From assembly GCA_029219165.1 (NCBI GenBank), contig JAQXSW010000016.1, forward strand, positions 104,157 to 168,156: a stretch of DNA of 64,000 bases, in the 5' to 3' direction. Of the stretch, positions 21,610 to 32,517 are shown piece by piece; the stretch's first letter is position 1, and each line of letters opens with the position of its first letter. The notes under the pieces were generated by a model that ran no database searches, was not told the DNA's origin, and saw only the letters and a list, made by a program, of their open reading frames with translations. The translations under genes and the position numbers were made by a program. This DNA is from Oscillospiraceae bacterium. Lineage in GTDB: Bacteria > Bacillota > Clostridia > Oscillospirales > Acutalibacteraceae.

Positions 21610-22264
21610 TGCATTAGAAATTGCAAAGAAATATTTTAATGTTGTTGAAAAAGATCCGGGTGAATATAAGACTGTTAAGGGCGGTATGATGAAAGCTGAG
21701 TGTAAACAGTACTATATTGAAGGTCTTGGAAATATGGCTTTCCAAAATGCTACAGCAATGTTTGGTCTTATGAAGATGGATATGATGTGTATTACTCCAA
21801 TAAATAGAGATCTGCCACTTTTCTCTTATGACATAATTAATGCAATGGGTAACTATACACTCATTATTGAAATGTATGATGTCATGCTAAATAACGAGGA
21901 ATTTATGGCAAAGGATTTACCTGAATTTCTTGAAATAAAAGAGAAGTATTCCAGTCTTCCGGATGACGACAGAGGAGAGCATTGGTATGACAGTATAAAG
22001 CTTTCTTCTTCAGTATCTAAGAAGGATAAGAAAAAGAATATTGCGGATAAGTGTGATGAACTCTATGCCGCATATCTTGAAAAGTATTTCCAAATGGCAA
22101 AGGCAATGAGTGAATGTGATGCTGAAGCTAAGAGAGAAAAATCTCACTCTTATGTGGACGGCCTTCTTACAAACGGCGGACCTTCAACAGATCAGTTTAT
22201 AAAGCTTATTGGCAAAGAAAAAACAGAGGAATACTTTACCAAAGTAATCTTTGGCACAAGATAA
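21602..22264 (+). CDS. Conserved hypothetical; possible distant ferredoxin-dependent bilin reductase-like protein
   Basis: MDMMCITPINRDLPLFSYDIINAMGNYTLIIEMYDV (centre) and GGPSTDQFIKLIGKEKTEEYFTKVIFGTR (C-term) resemble the PcyA/PebA-family layout; fold assignment is inference only. Confidence 0.45.
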   Translation: MVNALEIAKKYFNVVEKDPGEYKTVKGGMMKAECKQYYIEGLGNMAFQNATAMFGLMKMDMMCITPINRDLPLFSYDIINAMGNYTLIIEMYDVMLNNEEFMAKDLPEFLEIKEKYSSLPDDDRGEHWYDSIKLSSSVSKKDKKKNIADKCDELYAAYLEKYFQMAKAMSECDAEAKREKSHSYVDGLLTNGGPSTDQFIKLIGKEKTEEYFTKVIFGTR

Positions 22265-22380
22265 AGAAAATGACCTTGAATTGTAATAATTCGAGGTCTT
22301 TATTTTTTATAACATATATGGTAGAATTCATAGCATATTATTTTATTAAATTTAATTGTATATGGAGTGAATGTATTTAG

Positions 22381-23676
22381 ATGGATTCGGAAAATATTGG
22401 TCTTATAATTGCATTTTTTGTTTGCCTACTTTTTTCTGCATTTTTTTCATCTACTGAGACTGCATTTTCATCAGCTAACAGAATTAGACTTAAAAGTATG
22501 TCAGATGATGGTAATAAACGTGCAGAAAAAGCTTTAAAGGTAATTGATGATTATGATGCACTTCTTTCTTCAATTTTGATAGGAAACAACATAGTAAATA
22601 TTGCAATGGCATCTATTGCCACTGTCATCTGTGTTTCAAAATGGGGAGACATAGGTGCAACTATCTCTACTGTTATTACAACACTTCTGGTTTTAATATT
22701 TGCTGAAATTACACCTAAGAGTCTTGCTAAGGAAATACCTGAAAAGTTTTCAATGGCAGTTGCGCCGGTTATGCGAGTATTTGTTGCTATTCTTACTCCG
22801 GTTAATTTCATATTTACTCAGTGGAAGAATTTAATAAAGAAGATTTTCCACCTTGAGTCTAATCAATCTATAACAGAAGGTGAATTTCTTACTATGGTTG
22901 AAGAGGCTGAAAATGAGGGCGGAATAGATGAGGCAGACGGCGAACTTATTCGCAGTGTAATTGAATTTAACGATGTAGACGCGGGTGAAATATTGACGCC
23001 TCGTGTTGATGTTGTTGCCATTTCAAAGGATTCAACGGTACAGGAAATCAGAAATATATTTGTTGAAAATGAATATTCAAGACTTCCTGTTTATGAGGAA
23101 GACATTGATGACATAATAGGTTTCATACACAGACACGACTTCAACACATTTGTATACACCTGCGGTCAGCCTGTCTCCGACATTATGAAGCCCGTTATGT
23201 ATGTTCCACCAACAATGAAAATTTCTAAAATACTTCAGGATATGCAGAAAAAGCATATGCACATGGTTGTAGTATCGGACGAATTTGGTGGAACAGAAGG
23301 TATTCTTACCATGGAAGATATTTTAGAAGAACTTGTTGGTGAAATCTACGATGAGCATGATGAAGACGAAAAAATAAGCGAGTTTGAAAAGATATCCGAA
23401 GATGAGTATAGAATTAAGTGTACAGCAGACCTTGAAGATATGTTTGAATTTTTTAAACTTTCTGAAGATCTAGATGAAGAATTTGAATCCAATACGGTTT
23501 CCGGTTGGGTACTTGAACAACTTGATAAAATGCCGTCAATTGGTGACTCCTTTACCTATGAGAACTTGTATGTAGTTGTTACAAACTCAGATGAAAGAAG
23601 AGTTTTGGAAATAACAGTTAAGGTGTTAGCCCCAAAGGAAGAGGAAAAAGTGAATGAGAAGCTTTACAATAACTGA
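22381..23676 (+). CDS. CNNM/CorC (hemolysin-like) transporter with CBS pair
   Basis: SAFFSSTETAFSSANRIRLK, PRVDVVAI, VVSDEFGGTEGILTMEDILEELVGEIYDEHD. Confidence 0.93.
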   Translation: MDSENIGLIIAFFVCLLFSAFFSSTETAFSSANRIRLKSMSDDGNKRAEKALKVIDDYDALLSSILIGNNIVNIAMASIATVICVSKWGDIGATISTVITTLLVLIFAEITPKSLAKEIPEKFSMAVAPVMRVFVAILTPVNFIFTQWKNLIKKIFHLESNQSITEGEFLTMVEEAENEGGIDEADGELIRSVIEFNDVDAGEILTPRVDVVAISKDSTVQEIRNIFVENEYSRLPVYEEDIDDIIGFIHRHDFNTFVYTCGQPVSDIMKPVMYVPPTMKISKILQDMQKKHMHMVVVSDEFGGTEGILTMEDILEELVGEIYDEHDEDEKISEFEKISEDEYRIKCTADLEDMFEFFKLSEDLDEEFESNTVSGWVLEQLDKMPSIGDSFTYENLYVVVTNSDERRVLEITVKVLAPKEEEKVNEKLYNN

Positions 23677-24637
23677 AAATGATCAAAATCAGAGACTGGA
23701 TAAGTTTCTTACAAAGTCTTTTCCTAATTTGCCAAAGTCTCTTATGTATAAATACATACGTACAAAGAGAATAAAAGTGAATAAAAAAAGAGCTGAAATA
23801 TCTACACGCTTAAATATTGGAGACGTTGTAGATCTTTATATAAACGATGAATTCTTTGAAGTGCCGGAGTCTAAAAAGAACTATGATTTTCTTCATGCCT
23901 CTTTGAAACTGGATATTATTTATGAGGATGAAAACCTTTTAGTTTTAGATAAAAAGGTGGGGCTTCTTTCTCATCCTGATGATCATGAGTATGTTGATAC
24001 TCTTATTTCAAGAGTTAAACGATATCTTTATGAAAAGGGTGAATATGATCCGGAGAATGAACTTTCATTTACCCCGTCTTTAATTAACAGAATTGACCGT
24101 AATACCGGAGGAATTGTACTTGCTGCAAAAAACGCAGAGACCCTCCGTATTATGAATAAAAAACTAAAGGACAGGGAAATTCACAAATATTATCTCTGTG
24201 TTGTGTGCGGCAAGCCGTCCGGAAATAATGACACGTGGGTTACAATGACCGACTATCTTCTAAAGGACGAAAATAAAAACAAGGTTTTTATTTACAATTC
24301 TCACGTTCCGGAGTCCAAGGAAATTCGTACTAAATACAGGGTCTTAAAGTCTGAAAAAAATTTATCTCTTTTGGAAGTAGAACTTCTAACGGGAAGAACA
24401 CATCAAATACGCGCCCATTTTGCAAGTATAGGATGTCCGCTTCTTGGGGATGGTAAATACGGCTCAAATGCTAATAATAAAGGTGCTGTGTCCGGTACAT
24501 TATATAAAAAGCAATTTCTTTATTCATACAGAACAGCATTTGACTTTAAAACAGATGCAGGCATATTAAATTACTTAAATGGAATGTCATTTGAAGTGCC
24601 GGATGTTTGGTTTAAAAAGGAATTTCCTAATTTTTAA
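23654..24637 (+). CDS. RluA-family rRNA pseudouridine synthase
   Basis: S4 domain NQRLDKFLTKSFPN; LINRIDRNTGGIVLAAKN; LLTGRTHQIRAHFASIGCPLLGDGKYG. Confidence 0.94.
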   Translation: MRSFTITENDQNQRLDKFLTKSFPNLPKSLMYKYIRTKRIKVNKKRAEISTRLNIGDVVDLYINDEFFEVPESKKNYDFLHASLKLDIIYEDENLLVLDKKVGLLSHPDDHEYVDTLISRVKRYLYEKGEYDPENELSFTPSLINRIDRNTGGIVLAAKNAETLRIMNKKLKDREIHKYYLCVVCGKPSGNNDTWVTMTDYLLKDENKNKVFIYNSHVPESKEIRTKYRVLKSEKNLSLLEVELLTGRTHQIRAHFASIGCPLLGDGKYGSNANNKGAVSGTLYKKQFLYSYRTAFDFKTDAGILNYLNGMSFEVPDVWFKKEFPNF

Positions 24638-24651
24638 GAAAGCGTGATGTT

Positions 24652-25194
24652 ATGTCACATATTTTAACAATTACAGGGGTTAAGATGGACCCTACAACCC
24701 CACATGAAAATGAATTTGTTATAGAAGATATTGCTCATGCATTGTCTCTTATGACACGTGCAAACGGACATTTTCCAACTTTTTATTCAGTGGCTCAACA
24801 CTGTATAGGCTGTCAAAAAGAGGCAGAGGCTAGAGGGTATTCAAAAAAAGTCCAACTTGCTTGTCTTTTACATGATGCGGCAGAAGCATATATTTCAGAC
24901 ATAACAAGACCTGTAAAGGAAAATCTTCCAAAGTATAAGGATTATGAAAATGTCCTTCTTGATATGATTTGGGACAAGTTTTTAGGAACACCTATAACCG
25001 AGGAAGAAAGAACTCAAGTTTTTGATATAGATGACACAATGCTATATAATGAGTTTTTTCATTTTATGAATTACAAACTTTTTGAACCAAAGTCAGAACT
25101 TCTCACAAAAGATACTCAAAATTATGACTTTATAGAATTCAAATTAGTTGAAAATGAATATTTAGACATATTTTACTCACTTTATAACGCATAA
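24652..25194 (+). CDS. HD-domain phosphohydrolase (YfbR-like)
   Basis: FYSVAQHCIGCQ...LACLLHDAAEAYISDITRPVK. Confidence 0.88.
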   Translation: MSHILTITGVKMDPTTPHENEFVIEDIAHALSLMTRANGHFPTFYSVAQHCIGCQKEAEARGYSKKVQLACLLHDAAEAYISDITRPVKENLPKYKDYENVLLDMIWDKFLGTPITEEERTQVFDIDDTMLYNEFFHFMNYKLFEPKSELLTKDTQNYDFIEFKLVENEYLDIFYSLYNA

Positions 25195-25235
25195 CTTTTC
25201 GTATTTTTATATGTAAAACTTAAGGGGGTGCTACT

Positions 25236-27200
25236 TTGGATCACTTTGAATTATGCTCAAAATATAAGCCTACGGGTGACCAACCGCAGGCAATTGAAGC
25301 CTTGGTTGACGGCATAAATAAAGGTTTCAAAGAGCAAACCTTACTTGGAGTTACAGGCTCAGGTAAAACCTTCACAATGGCAAACATCATTGAAAAGGTA
25401 AACAAGCCTACTCTTGTTCTTGCCCATAACAAAACCCTCGCCGCGCAGCTTTGCTCCGAGTTTCGTGAAATGTTTCCAAATAACGCAGTAGAGTACTTTG
25501 TTTCATATTATGATTACTATCAGCCGGAAGCATACGTGCCAACTACTGACACCTATATTGAAAAAGACTCATCAATTAATGATGAAATTGATAAACTTCG
25601 ACACTCGGCAACATTTTCACTTTCTGAAAGAAGAGACGTAATAATTGTTGCTTCTGTTTCTTGTATATATTCAATTGGTTCTCCTGAAATGTATAAGAAT
25701 ATGGTTATTTCACTTAGACCGGGAATGGAAAAGTCAAGAGACGACCTTTTACGTGACCTTGTTGGAATTCAGTATGAAAGAAACGACATTAATTTCATTC
25801 GTGGAAAGTTCCGTGTTCGTGGAGACACAGTTGAAATCTTTACTGCAGCACAAAATGAAGTTGCCATAAGGGTTGAATTCTTTGGAGATGAAATAGACAG
25901 AATATGTGAAATACATGCTTTAACCGGACAGGTTAAGGCAACTCTTTCTCATTGTTGCATATATCCCGCAACTCACTATGTTGTTGAACCTGAATATCTT
26001 GAAAGTGCAATAGCTGATATAATGCGTGAAATGATAGAGCGTGTTAATTATTTTGAGGAACAGGGTAAACTTATAGAGGCACAAAGAATAAGGCAGAGAA
26101 CTGAGTATGACATGGAAATGCTCAGAGAAACAGGTTTCTGCAGCGGTGTTGAAAACTATTCAAGAGTACTTTCAAGACGTGAACCGGGTTCAACACCCTA
26201 TACACTTTTGGACTTTTTCCCGGATGATTTTTTAATGTTTGTGGATGAATCGCACGTGACACTGCCTCAGGTTCGTGGTATGTATGGTGGAGATCATGCT
26301 CGCAAGGAAAATCTCATTGAATACGGATTTAGACTTCCAAGTGCTTTTGATAACAGACCTCTTAACTTTGACGAGTTTTATAACCACATAAATCAGGTTA
26401 TTTTTGTAAGCGCTACTCCCGGTGAATTGGAAAAGGAAAAGAGCGCAAGAATTGCAGAACAGCTCATTAGACCAACAGGACTTCTTGACCCTCAAATTAC
26501 AGTTAAACCTGTTGAAGGACAAATAGACGATCTAACTTCTGAAATAAACAAGAGAACGGAAAGAGGAGAACGTGTTCTTGTTACTACCCTTACAAAGAAA
26601 ATGGCAGAGGATCTTACTGCATACTTTGAAAACTATGGTATAAAAGTTCGGTACATGCATCATGATGTAGACACAATTGAACGTATGCAAATTATACGTG
26701 ACCTTCGTCTTGGAGAATTTGATGTTCTTGTTGGAATAAACCTACTACGTGAGGGGCTGGATATTCCGGAAGTTTCTCTTGTTGCTATTTTGGATGCGGA
26801 CAAAGAAGGTTTTCTTCGCTCTGAAACATCTCTTGTTCAAACTATCGGTCGTGCCGCAAGAAATGCAAATGGTGAAGTAATTATGTATGCTGACTCTGTA
26901 ACTCCATCCATGGAAAGAGCAATTACAGAAACACTTCGTCGTCGTGACGTTCAAATGAAATATAATGAAGAGCACGGAATTACCCCAAAGACAATTGTTA
27001 AGGATGTAAGGGAAATTATTGAAATCACTTCTAAGGTGGACAAGGATCCGTCTAAGAACGGTAAACGTCTTACAAAGGCTGAAAGAGTTGCTCTTATTGA
27101 GAAATATACAAAAGATATGAAGGCATGTGCCAGAATTCTTGACTTTGAACAGGCTGCAATCCTTCGTGATGAAATAGAGAGGCTAAGAAATGGCGGTTAA
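25236..27200 (+). CDS. uvrB: Excinuclease ABC subunit B
   Basis: [46 protein letters not shown]-terminal UVR motif. Confidence 0.99.
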   Translation: MDHFELCSKYKPTGDQPQAIEALVDGINKGFKEQTLLGVTGSGKTFTMANIIEKVNKPTLVLAHNKTLAAQLCSEFREMFPNNAVEYFVSYYDYYQPEAYVPTTDTYIEKDSSINDEIDKLRHSATFSLSERRDVIIVASVSCIYSIGSPEMYKNMVISLRPGMEKSRDDLLRDLVGIQYERNDINFIRGKFRVRGDTVEIFTAAQNEVAIRVEFFGDEIDRICEIHALTGQVKATLSHCCIYPATHYVVEPEYLESAIADIMREMIERVNYFEEQGKLIEAQRIRQRTEYDMEMLRETGFCSGVENYSRVLSRREPGSTPYTLLDFFPDDFLMFVDESHVTLPQVRGMYGGDHARKENLIEYGFRLPSAFDNRPLNFDEFYNHINQVIFVSATPGELEKEKSARIAEQLIRPTGLLDPQITVKPVEGQIDDLTSEINKRTERGERVLVTTLTKKMAEDLTAYFENYGIKVRYMHHDVDTIERMQIIRDLRLGEFDVLVGINLLREGLDIPEVSLVAILDADKEGFLRSETSLVQTIGRAARNANGEVIMYADSVTPSMERAITETLRRRDVQMKYNEEHGITPKTIVKDVREIIEITSKVDKDPSKNGKRLTKAERVALIEKYTKDMKACARILDFEQAAILRDEIERLRNGG

Positions 27201-30012
27201 AGATATTTATGTAAAAGGGGCTAGGGAACATAACCTCAAAAATATAGAAGTTACAATTCCCAGGGATAAAATGGTAGTATTTACCGGACTTTCGGGTTCA
27301 GGTAAATCTTCTCTTGCCTTTGATACTATTTATGCCGAAGGACAAAGAAGATATATGGAATCATTATCCTCATATGCAAGACAGTTCTTGGGCCTTATGG
27401 AAAAGCCTAAGGTTGAAACTATTGAAGGACTTTCTCCGGCTATCTCTATTGATCAGAAAACTACTTCTAAGAACCCTCGTTCAACGGTTGGCACAGTAAC
27501 CGAAATATATGACTATTTAAGACTTTTATATGCACGTATTGGTGTTCCGCACTGTCCAATCTGCGGCAGGGAAATAAAGGGTCAGTCAATAGATCAAATC
27601 GTTGACAGAATTTTAGATTTACCTGAAGGAACAAAAATTCAAGTTATGGCACCTATTGCTCGTGGCAAGAAGGGCGAATATGTTAAAGAACTTGAACATA
27701 TTGCAAAACAGGGTTTTGTTCGTGCTCGTATAGATGGAGAAATGCATGAACTTTCTGAAAAAATAAAACTTGAAAAGAATATTAAGCACACAATTGAAAT
27801 AATTGTAGACCGTCTTGTTATTAAGGACGGTATTCGTACAAGGCTTACTGACTCTGTAGAAACCGCTTCAAAACTTTCAAAAGGTCAGTTGGTTGTAGAC
27901 GTAATTGGAGGAGAGCAACTTGAGTTCTCTCAAACATATGCGTGCCCTGAACATGATATAAGCATTACAGAACTTGCACCACGTATGTTTTCATTTAATA
28001 ACCCGTTTGGTGCTTGTCAATCATGCGGTGGTCTTGGCGAATATACAAAAATTGACCCGGAACTTTTAATTCCGGATAAAAATCTTTCAATTAGAGACGG
28101 TGCAATTAACTGTTACGGCTGGTCTAAAGCTGAGGGTGGCACAATTGCAGAAATGTACTTTGAAGGAATTGCAAAGGAATATGGTTTTTCAATAGATGTT
28201 CCTGTAAAGGATATGAAAAAGGCCGACCTTGACAAAATCCTTTACGGAACAGGAGACAAACGCATTAAGTTTGAAAGAACTACGACCTACAGCTCCGGCA
28301 CGTTTTTTGCAAAATTTGAAGGTGTTGTAAACAACCTTCAAAGAAAGTATGACGAAACAACGTCGGAGGCGTCTCGTCGTCAAATAGAGAGCCTTATGTC
28401 TACACATAAGTGCTCTGCCTGTAATGGACGCCGCCTCAGACCTGAAAGCCTTGCTGTAACGGTCGGTTCTTTAAGTATAGATGAATTCACAAACCTTTCT
28501 ATTAGAAAGGAACTTGAATTCATTGAAAACTTAAAGCTTTCAGAAAGAGATGCAATTATTGCTGAACTTATTATTAAGGAAATTAAGTCACGTCTAAACT
28601 TTTTGTGCAGTGTTGGACTTGATTATCTTAATCTTTCAAGAAAAGCGGGAACTTTGTCAGGAGGAGAAAGCCAAAGAATAAGACTTGCAACACAAATTGG
28701 TTCAAGTCTTATGGGCGTGCTTTATATCTTAGATGAACCGTCAATAGGTCTTCACCAAAGAGACAATGACAAGCTTATTGAAACTCTTAAAAATCTCAGA
28801 GATCTTGGAAACACACTTATTGTAGTTGAACATGACGAAGATACAATGCGAGCTGCTGACTACATTGTAGATATTGGACCCGGTGCCGGTATTAATGGCG
28901 GAGAGGTTGTGGCTACCGGAACAGCAGAAGAAATTATGAATTGTAGTGATTCAATTACAGGTCAATATCTCTCCGGAAAAAGAAAAATACCTGTTCCTTC
29001 CAAAAGAAGAAAAGGTAATGGTAAGTTTCTTGAAGTTTATGGTGCCGAAGAAAATAACTTAAAATCAGTTGATGTCAAAGTTCCACTTGGAACCTTTACC
29101 TGTGTAACGGGTGTATCCGGTTCCGGAAAGTCATCTCTTGTAAATGAAGTTATTCACAAAACTTTGGCTCGTGACTTAAACAGAGCAAAAGCTTTCCCGG
29201 GAAAGTGTAAGTGCATAAAGGGTCTTGAAAATCTTGACAAATGCATAGATATTGACCAGTCTCCAATTGGTCGTATGCCAAGCTCAAACCCTGCAACATA
29301 TACAAATCTTTTCAACGACATTAGAACACTTTTTGCAAGCACCCAGGATGCCAAAATACGTGGTTACAACCCCGGCCGTGTTTCATTAAACGTCAAAGGC
29401 GGACGTTGTGAATACTGTAAGGGTGACGGTATTGTAAAAATTGAAATGCACTTTCTAGCTGATGTCTATGTACCGTGCGATGTATGCGGTGGGTCAAGAT
29501 ATAACCGTGAAACCTTAGAGGTTAAATACAAAGGTAAAAATATTGCTGATGTTCTTGCAATGAGTGTAGATGAAGCAGTTGAATTTTTTGCTGCTGTTCC
29601 AAAGATTTATAACAGACTTAGAACTTTACAAGAAGTAGGCCTTGGTTACGTAACACTTGGTCAGAGCGCAACAACACTTTCAGGCGGTGAAGCTCAGCGT
29701 GTAAAACTTGCAACAGAACTTTCTAAACGTTCAACAGGAAAGACATTCTATATTCTTGACGAGCCAACAACCGGTCTTCATACAGCAGATGTACACAAAC
29801 TTATTGAAGTACTTCAAAAGTTAGTTGACGCCGGTAATACAGTCCTTGTTATTGAACATAATTTGGATGTAATTAAGACAGCAGATTATATTATAGATTT
29901 AGGTCCGGAAGGCGGAGACAAGGGTGGAACAATTCTCTGTACCGGAACGCCTGAGATTATTGCAAAATGTAAGAAATCATATACAGGGCAGTATTTAAAA
30001 AAAATATTGTAA
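27190..30012 (+). CDS. uvrA: Excinuclease ABC subunit A
   Basis: [38 protein letters not shown]; two ABC halves with zinc motifs. Confidence 0.99.
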   Translation: MAVKDIYVKGAREHNLKNIEVTIPRDKMVVFTGLSGSGKSSLAFDTIYAEGQRRYMESLSSYARQFLGLMEKPKVETIEGLSPAISIDQKTTSKNPRSTVGTVTEIYDYLRLLYARIGVPHCPICGREIKGQSIDQIVDRILDLPEGTKIQVMAPIARGKKGEYVKELEHIAKQGFVRARIDGEMHELSEKIKLEKNIKHTIEIIVDRLVIKDGIRTRLTDSVETASKLSKGQLVVDVIGGEQLEFSQTYACPEHDISITELAPRMFSFNNPFGACQSCGGLGEYTKIDPELLIPDKNLSIRDGAINCYGWSKAEGGTIAEMYFEGIAKEYGFSIDVPVKDMKKADLDKILYGTGDKRIKFERTTTYSSGTFFAKFEGVVNNLQRKYDETTSEASRRQIESLMSTHKCSACNGRRLRPESLAVTVGSLSIDEFTNLSIRKELEFIENLKLSERDAIIAELIIKEIKSRLNFLCSVGLDYLNLSRKAGTLSGGESQRIRLATQIGSSLMGVLYILDEPSIGLHQRDNDKLIETLKNLRDLGNTLIVVEHDEDTMRAADYIVDIGPGAGINGGEVVATGTAEEIMNCSDSITGQYLSGKRKIPVPSKRRKGNGKFLEVYGAEENNLKSVDVKVPLGTFTCVTGVSGSGKSSLVNEVIHKTLARDLNRAKAFPGKCKCIKGLENLDKCIDIDQSPIGRMPSSNPATYTNLFNDIRTLFASTQDAKIRGYNPGRVSLNVKGGRCEYCKGDGIVKIEMHFLADVYVPCDVCGGSRYNRETLEVKYKGKNIADVLAMSVDEAVEFFAAVPKIYNRLRTLQEVGLGYVTLGQSATTLSGGEAQRVKLATELSKRSTGKTFYILDEPTTGLHTADVHKLIEVLQKLVDAGNTVLVIEHNLDVIKTADYIIDLGPEGGDKGGTILCTGTPEIIAKCKKSYTGQYLKKIL

Positions 30013-30064
30013 AGAAATATGAAATAATATAAAATATATTTAGTTTTTTTGAGGAGTTGTAATT

Positions 30065-30226
30065 ATGATAGTCGGTTGGCTTTTAGGACTTGAAACATCT
30101 TTTTATAAGTCTGCTGTTTACAATGTGTTGACACTTGCTGCACTTGTAATTTTTGGTTGTTTTTTAAGTTTATTGTATGTTGTAATACCACTTTTTTTAG
30201 ACAAGTTATCTAATGAAAACAAATAA
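30065..30226 (+). CDS. Small (53 aa) single/double-TM protein
   Basis: MIVGWLLGLETSFYKSAVYNVLTLAALVIFGCFLSLLYVVIPLFLDKLSNENK* with SD GAGGAG; not in ORF track. Confidence 0.6.
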   Translation: MIVGWLLGLETSFYKSAVYNVLTLAALVIFGCFLSLLYVVIPLFLDKLSNENK

Positions 30227-30244
30227 CTTGCTAAATTTTGGAAG

Positions 30245-30354
30245 TTAACAGATCCAGTCTTACATTTTTTATATAATAGATTAAACAAGTATGTTTTTGA
30301 GGCATTTTTAATGTACTTATTTAATTATTTATATAAAATATGACTGGATGTTAA
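30245..30354. promoter_or_regulatory. Long-range inverted repeat upstream of SLC13/NhaD-type transporter
   Basis: TTAACAGATCCAGTC (30245-30259) vs GACTGGATGTTAA (30342-30354), ~82 nt apart. Confidence 0.4.
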
Positions 30355-30384
30355 TATATACATATTTAGGGGGATAATTATTTC

Positions 30385-31746
30385 ATGGTTAGCAAAATTT
30401 TGGCAGTTTCAATTTTTGTTGTTATGTTTGTTAACATTGTACTTGGAAAATTTGAACGTCATATTGTCTCTTTAGTTAGTGGACTTGCAATGCTTGTAAT
30501 TGTTATGGGTATTTGTATGCATGATTTAACTGCTATTTGGGACACAATTAATCTAAAGGCATTCGTTTCACAGTCATTTTGGTACGGAGAATCAGAGGAA
30601 GGGTTTGGAATTAACTGGGCAACAATTGTCTTTATTGCAGGAATGACCATTATGGTAGAGGGAATGGGCCATTCAGGCTTTTTCCGTTGGTTATGTCTTA
30701 GAATTGCAAAGTTAACAAAATATAAAACCATACCGCTTTTGTTGGCATTTATGTTGATGTCTGCATTTCTTGCAATGTTTATAGACAGTATTACAGTAAT
30801 TATGTTCTTGGTTGCAGCAACTCTTGAACTTGCTCGTGTTCTTAAGTTTGATCCGGTTCCAATGATTTTATCAGAAATTTTCTGTGCTAATCTTGGTGGT
30901 TCTGCAACAATGTGCGGAGACCCACCTAACATAATTATTGGTACAGCTCTTGGATATTCATTCTTTGATTTCATTGAGAACACCGGTATTATTGCTTTTG
31001 TATGCTTATTAATAATTGTACCTTATTTCTATTTTGCATGTAGAAAAGCACTTCATGAGAGTGAAAAAAATAGACCAAACGATATTGTTTATCCAAACCC
31101 AACAGATGCAATTAATAATAAAAAAGGATTTATTTTTGCAGTAATAACATTCCTAATTGTTGTAGTTCTTCTTGTAACTCATGCTCAAACAGGAATTACT
31201 GTTGCATCAATCGGTGTAATTGGAGCTGTACTTACAATAATAAGCACAATAGTTGCTTTCGACTTTAAGGCTGTTGGAGAAGTATTTAAAAAAGTTGACT
31301 ATAAAACATTATTATTCTTTGTTGGTCTTTTTGTTGCCGTATCTGGACTTGAAATAACAGGAATACTTGAATTAATTGCCGGATTTATATCAGATGTATC
31401 CGGTGGAAATGTAGTTGTAACAATTGCAATTATTATTTGGATATCAGCAATTGCCAGTGCATTTGTAGATAATATTCCATTTGCAGCAACAATGGTTCCG
31501 GTAATTGTATCAATGTCAGGAACTACAGGTATTCCACTTGAAATTCTTGCTTATACTCTTGCTTTGGGTACAGATATTGGTGGAAATGCAACACCAATTG
31601 GTGCTTCAGCAAACGTAGTTGGAACAAGTCTTGCTTTAAAAGACGGTAAGCCAATAACATGGGGCAAATATTGTAAATATAATGCGCCGGCAACAGTAGC
31701 AGTTATTGCAGTTTCAATGGTTTGCTTAATTATAAAATTTGCATGA
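30385..31746 (+). CDS. SLC13/ArsB/NhaD-superfamily ion transporter
   Basis: Multi-TM; SEIFCANLGGSATMCGDPPNIIIGTALG and TDIGGNATPIGASANVVG signature repeats. Confidence 0.9.
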   Translation: MVSKILAVSIFVVMFVNIVLGKFERHIVSLVSGLAMLVIVMGICMHDLTAIWDTINLKAFVSQSFWYGESEEGFGINWATIVFIAGMTIMVEGMGHSGFFRWLCLRIAKLTKYKTIPLLLAFMLMSAFLAMFIDSITVIMFLVAATLELARVLKFDPVPMILSEIFCANLGGSATMCGDPPNIIIGTALGYSFFDFIENTGIIAFVCLLIIVPYFYFACRKALHESEKNRPNDIVYPNPTDAINNKKGFIFAVITFLIVVVLLVTHAQTGITVASIGVIGAVLTIISTIVAFDFKAVGEVFKKVDYKTLLFFVGLFVAVSGLEITGILELIAGFISDVSGGNVVVTIAIIIWISAIASAFVDNIPFAATMVPVIVSMSGTTGIPLEILAYTLALGTDIGGNATPIGASANVVGTSLALKDGKPITWGKYCKYNAPATVAVIAVSMVCLIIKFA

Positions 31747-31761
31747 TAAGGAAGTAAAAAT

Positions 31762-32349
31762 ATGGGACAGATAATAATTACGATTGCTCGTGAATTTGGA
31801 AGTCAAGGTCATGGAATAGCTGATTTATTAGGCGAAAAGCTCGGAATAAAAGTTTATGATAAAAATATTACAGATTACCTTCAAGAAATCGGTTACGATG
31901 AAGAATTTATTGAAAACTATGATGAAAAGAAGGGTGGCACTCTTTTTGCAAAAACAGTACATGGAATGACAAATTCATATGAAAGTGTTATTGCAGAAAA
32001 AGTGTTTGAGTATGAAAAAAAACTTGCGGATTCCGGTGAGTCATTTATCTTTGTTGGCCGTTGCGCTAGCCATGTCTTGAAAGATAATCCGAATGTTATA
32101 AAAATCTTTGTTCGTGGAGAACATGATTTTAAAAAGCAACATATTATGAAGGATTATAATCTTTCGGATGCAGAAGCAGAAGATATGATGAAAACCATTG
32201 ATAAAAGAAGAAGGACTTATAATAATTTCTACTCTGATATTAAATGGGGAGATTCAAGAGGTTATGATATAACAATCAATTCTTCTAAACTCGGAATTGA
32301 AAAGACAGCAGATATTTTATATGAATATGTAAAAATGTATATGAAATAA
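31762..32349 (+). CDS. Cytidylate kinase-like family protein
   Basis: IIITIAREFGSQGHGIADLLGEKLGIKVYDKNI...FVGRCASHVL. Confidence 0.85.
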   Translation: MGQIIITIAREFGSQGHGIADLLGEKLGIKVYDKNITDYLQEIGYDEEFIENYDEKKGGTLFAKTVHGMTNSYESVIAEKVFEYEKKLADSGESFIFVGRCASHVLKDNPNVIKIFVRGEHDFKKQHIMKDYNLSDAEAEDMMKTIDKRRRTYNNFYSDIKWGDSRGYDITINSSKLGIEKTADILYEYVKMYMK

Positions 32350-32410
32350 TTTTTTAGAAAGAGCAATTTTTATTGCTCTTTCTTTTATTTAAAAATATAC
32401 GTAATTATTA

Positions 32411-32439
32411 TTGACTTTTATATTTATTTAAACTATATT
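32411..32439 (+). promoter_or_regulatory. Promoter of potABCD (TTGACT-17-TATATT)
   Basis: Hexamers read directly at 32411-32416 and 32434-32439, downstream of terminator AGAAAGAGCAA..TTGCTCTTTCT. Confidence 0.65.
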
Positions 32440-32517
32440 TTAAATTGCGTACAAGAAATTGAGCGTAAATCTGGTCTATAAATTAGATAGTTTATGGTTA
32501 AAAGAGGAAGTGCATAA

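Noticed and set aside
31762-32349. Possible second canonical cmk
   Set aside because: Lacks the canonical Cmk DGPAGAGKSS motif; belongs to the cytidylate kinase-like family, while the true cmk is at 60367-61032.
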